Under the pieces are notes generated by a model. It ran no database searches and had not been told where the DNA came from. It saw nothing but the letters and a program-made list of their open reading frames with translations. The position numbers and the translations under genes were made by a program. A DNA stretch of 60,906 nt from JANOAR01 sp031411235 (lineage in GTDB: Bacteria > Verrucomicrobiota > Verrucomicrobiia > Verrucomicrobiales > Verrucomicrobiaceae), in assembly GCA_031411235.1 (NCBI GenBank), contig JANOAR010000057.1, positions 1 through 60,906 on the forward strand. Direction: 5' to 3'. Of the stretch, positions 58,672 to 60,906 are shown one piece after another. Positions within the stretch are counted from its first letter, which is position 1. Every line of letters begins with the position of its first letter.

Positions 58672-60906
58672 TCACTGCTTTTCCAGCGTCACGTAGTCGA
58701 GGCCGATCATGTTGCCTTTCGTGGCTGGGTTGGGTGCGGTTAGCGTGATCTCTAGCTTGGCGGTGCCTGCGTCGAGGTCGAGTAGGCCCCAGTCGAGCGG
58801 GCCGGTGGTGGTGACGCCTTCGTGGAAGAAGTCGATGTGCTCGGTGCCGATGGGTTGGCCGTTGAGTTTGATGGTGGCCACGCCGTAGTCGATGGCTCGG
58901 GTGAGGTTGGCGCTGAGTTTGTAGCGGCCTTTTTCGGCCACGGGGAGGGCGAGGGTGAGGGTGTCGCCCGCTTTGCCGCCGACCCACCAGAGTTGCTGCC
59001 CGGCGCTCCATTTGCTATCGCGGAAGCCGCCCATGCCTTGCATGCGAGTCTTGCCGTTGCCCGTTAGGCTGAGGATTTTTATCGACTCGCCTTCGAGGGC
59101 TCCGAGCACAGTCATCGCGGCAGCCTTGCCACTTGCGCCTGGAGTGTCGCGGTTACCCTGGCTTTGCAGGTAGGCGACGAGTTGTTGCAGCATCTCGGGC
59201 GGCAGCGCATCAAACAAGCCCTCGGGCATGGTGCTGGCCTTGGAGATGGTGCGCTTTTTCACTTCGGCCAGGGTGAGTGTTTGCTCCAGGCCGCCGGGCA
59301 TGGCGATGCGGTAGGCGGCGGGGGTTTCTTCCTTGATGACGCCGCTGACCACGCGGCCATCGTGCAGCTCAAAGAGGTTCAACTGGTAGGCTTTGCCGAT
59401 GACGGCGTTGGGGTCGAGCACGTTGTCGAGCAGGTAGTCGAGTGTGGCACGGTTGGAGCCGGTGAGGTCGGGGCCAACGTTTTGCCCATCGCCGAAGAGC
59501 TTGTGGCACTGGCCGCAGATGGCGCTGTAGATGAGCTTGCCTTTGGCTGGGTCGGCCTTGGCGAGCAGGGCAGGGGTGAGCAGGGCGTTGAACTTGGCTT
59601 TGCGCTCGGCGAGGTCGGTCTTGGGGGCGTTGAGGTCGCCGAAGACTTCTTTTAAAAGGGCGCGGACGGCGGTGTTATCGAGCGCGTCGATCTGGCGAGC
59701 GAGGAAGGGCGATAGAGCGGTGCTGGGGATGGTCTTGGCCTTGACGGCGGTGAGCAGGGCCATCGCTCCGCTGGTGCTGGTGGCGAGTGTGTTGATGGCG
59801 TCGTTTTGGGTGGCCGCATCGAAGCTGGCGAAGCGAGCGATGATGACGGTTGCCGTGTCGGGATGAAGCAGCGTGGCGAGGACTTGAACCGCGCGTCGGG
59901 CCAGGGGTTTGTCGCCCGCTTTGAGGATCTGAATGACCAGCGCGGCAGTCTCTGCGTCGCGGACGTTGGCGAGCAGTGTCAGCGCAGCATCGCGCTGTGT
60001 ATTCGGCAGAGCGGCATTGGTGAGCTGGCTGCGGAATGTCTGCCGTGCCTCGGCGACGCCCATATAGGCTTCGAGTTCGAGGAGAGTCGTCCCGAGCTTT
60101 AGCTCGCTGGGCTTAGTCGGCGGCGTGGCGCTGGGCTTGCTGGTTGGCGAAGCAGAAGCCGGGCTAAGTCCCTGGACGACTCTGGCTTTCATCGCTGCCC
60201 AGTCCTCCGGCATGGCGATCTTGTTTCCTGCACGCGCGGCCATGAGCACGGTGCTCAGCAAGGCCTCGCGCTGGGCGGCGTCTTGGGTCTCAGACGCTAG
60301 CTTCAGCAAGCCTGTGCGCCCGGCTTCTTCAGCGCCCATGCGGCGGTAGATGAACTCGGTGACCTTGGGCATCTTTGACACTTTGGCGAGTTCGAGTGCT
60401 AGCTTGGGATCGGCTCCAACAACGGGCTCGATGCCATACCAGATGAGCAGCGGGATGTAGGGGTCTGCGGCGTCCTCGCCGTGGGCGAGGAGGGCGCGGG
60501 CTAGGGCGGGGCGTTGATCGTTGGGGATGCGCTGGAGGGCTGATGCGAGTTCGCGGCGGACGATGGGGCTGTGAGTAGTGCCAGCGCATCCTGCAAGAGC
60601 TTTGAGAGTCAAGGAGTCCGTAGGCTCTTCTAAACTACGGATCGTTTCGGCATTCACCAAATCGTCTTTATCTTCTGGAACAAATTCCAGGTGATTCGCT
60701 ATCACACCTCCCGTTGCCTTATCTGCCCAAATGATGCGGAGACGCTTCGCAGAATTTTCTTTTTCCCAGGCGGCTGCTCGTAGCTTGAATATTACACCCC
60801 ACACAACTTTGTTTCCGAGATTATCCTTTTTTAAAACCCCTGCCGCATTGCGCTCCATCAGCACCCGCCGCGCCATCCGCGAAAACCACTCATTATCCGT
60901 CTGCAC
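58672..60906 (-). CDS. HEAT-repeat c-type cytochrome with Pirellula/Verrucomicrobium heme domain (3' part)
   Basis: 744 residues visible; the gene runs off the right edge, so the N-terminus is missing. It starts within armadillo/HEAT-like helices (SDNEWFSRMARRVLMER-type opening, then repeated A-L-x-x-I-x-x-A-L), followed at about residues 455-590 by the heme-binding domain: IYSAICGQCHKLFGDGQNVG (CxxCH), PDLTGSNRATLDYLLDNVLD, and later LPPEMLQQLVAYLQSQG. This is the TIGR02603 pattern, usually the end of large PVC proteins. Here about 150 more residues follow (ILSLTGNGKTRMQGMGGFRD ... MIGLDYVTLEK), a beta-sandwich that resembles a carbohydrate-binding-type module. Location is probably periplasmic. 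Confidence 0.88.
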   Translation of the reverse strand: MQTDNEWFSRMARRVLMERNAAGVLKKDNLGNKVVWGVIFKLRAAAWEKENSAKRLRIIWADKATGGVIANHLEFVPEDKDDLVNAETIRSLEEPTDSLTLKALAGCAGTTHSPIVRRELASALQRIPNDQRPALARALLAHGEDAADPYIPLLIWYGIEPVVGADPKLALELAKVSKMPKVTEFIYRRMGAEEAGRTGLLKLASETQDAAQREALLSTVLMAARAGNKIAMPEDWAAMKARVVQGLSPASASPTSKPSATPPTKPSELKLGTTLLELEAYMGVAEARQTFRSQLTNAALPNTQRDAALTLLANVRDAETAALVIQILKAGDKPLARRAVQVLATLLHPDTATVIIARFASFDAATQNDAINTLATSTSGAMALLTAVKAKTIPSTALSPFLARQIDALDNTAVRALLKEVFGDLNAPKTDLAERKAKFNALLTPALLAKADPAKGKLIYSAICGQCHKLFGDGQNVGPDLTGSNRATLDYLLDNVLDPNAVIGKAYQLNLFELHDGRVVSGVIKEETPAAYRIAMPGGLEQTLTLAEVKKRTISKASTMPEGLFDALPPEMLQQLVAYLQSQGNRDTPGASGKAAAMTVLGALEGESIKILSLTGNGKTRMQGMGGFRDSKWSAGQQLWWVGGKAGDTLTLALPVAEKGRYKLSANLTRAIDYGVATIKLNGQPIGTEHIDFFHEGVTTTGPLDWGLLDLDAGTAKLEITLTAPNPATKGNMIGLDYVTLEKQ

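Overview
The window looks like a chromosomal segment of a Verrucomicrobiota bacterium (a Prosthecobacter-like member of the Verrucomicrobiaceae would fit). Four things point there: a giant autotransporter-associated beta-strand-repeat protein ending in a PEP-CTERM sorting tail, a HEAT-repeat protein with the Pirellula/Verrucomicrobium-type heme-binding domain, a RAYT (REP-associated tyrosine transposase) with its repeats, and many short repeat tracts between genes. No tRNA, rRNA or CRISPR array was seen.

Layout. 1-1.7 kb: a transposase-like tail, a TPR lipoprotein-like/secreted protein, and a nucleotidyltransferase with a 77-aa partner. 1.7-12.5 kb (minus strand): a type II secretion operon read gspE-F-G-H-I-J-K-L-M plus a GspC/PilP-like exported protein, followed in the same direction by ffh (SRP54). 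The secretin gspD is not here. 12.8-16.8 kb (minus): a variant Clp-type double AAA+ ATPase, an 8-Cys ferredoxin-like protein, a 112-aa Cys-containing partner and a 49-aa Cys-rich membrane peptide. 16.9-17.6 kb (plus): a zeta-toxin-like kinase. 17.6-20.0 kb (minus): feoA-feoB ferrous iron uptake. 20.1-23.2 kb: an exported endonuclease/exonuclease/phosphatase-family protein, tatA, a trypsin-like protease, and a YkgJ-type Cys-cluster protein. 23.8-48.6 kb (plus): one 8,274-codon gene for a surface or exported repeat protein, 41% of the window. 49-60.9 kb: gatA, a YHS-like secreted protein, an orphan 2-oxoacid dehydrogenase E2, a RAYT transposase, phosphofructokinase, a small secreted protein, superoxide dismutase, a permease/His-rich DUF1980 pair for metal handling, and the 3' part of a c-type cytochrome/HEAT protein.

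How it fits together. The export theme is strong: SRP (Ffh), Tat (TatA), a type II secretion apparatus, and one very large exported substrate with a PEP-CTERM anchor. Iron/redox genes form a second theme (Feo, ferredoxin, SOD, permease pair).

The most unusual signal is a set of about fifteen tandem tracts with different sequences but a constant 7-bp period, concentrated in 3-23 kb. Several lie inside gene starts: they encode the leader peptides of four of the five pseudopilins and the hydrophobic core of one signal peptide. A second repeat system, REP elements built on CGGCTAAAGCCT...CTCCAACG, flanks the RAYT as perfect 25-bp inverted repeats and recurs beside the giant gene and at the end of gatA. 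The giant protein has an internal plan: two landmark segments alternate strictly eleven times, and the protein appears to restart at about 44.4 kb.
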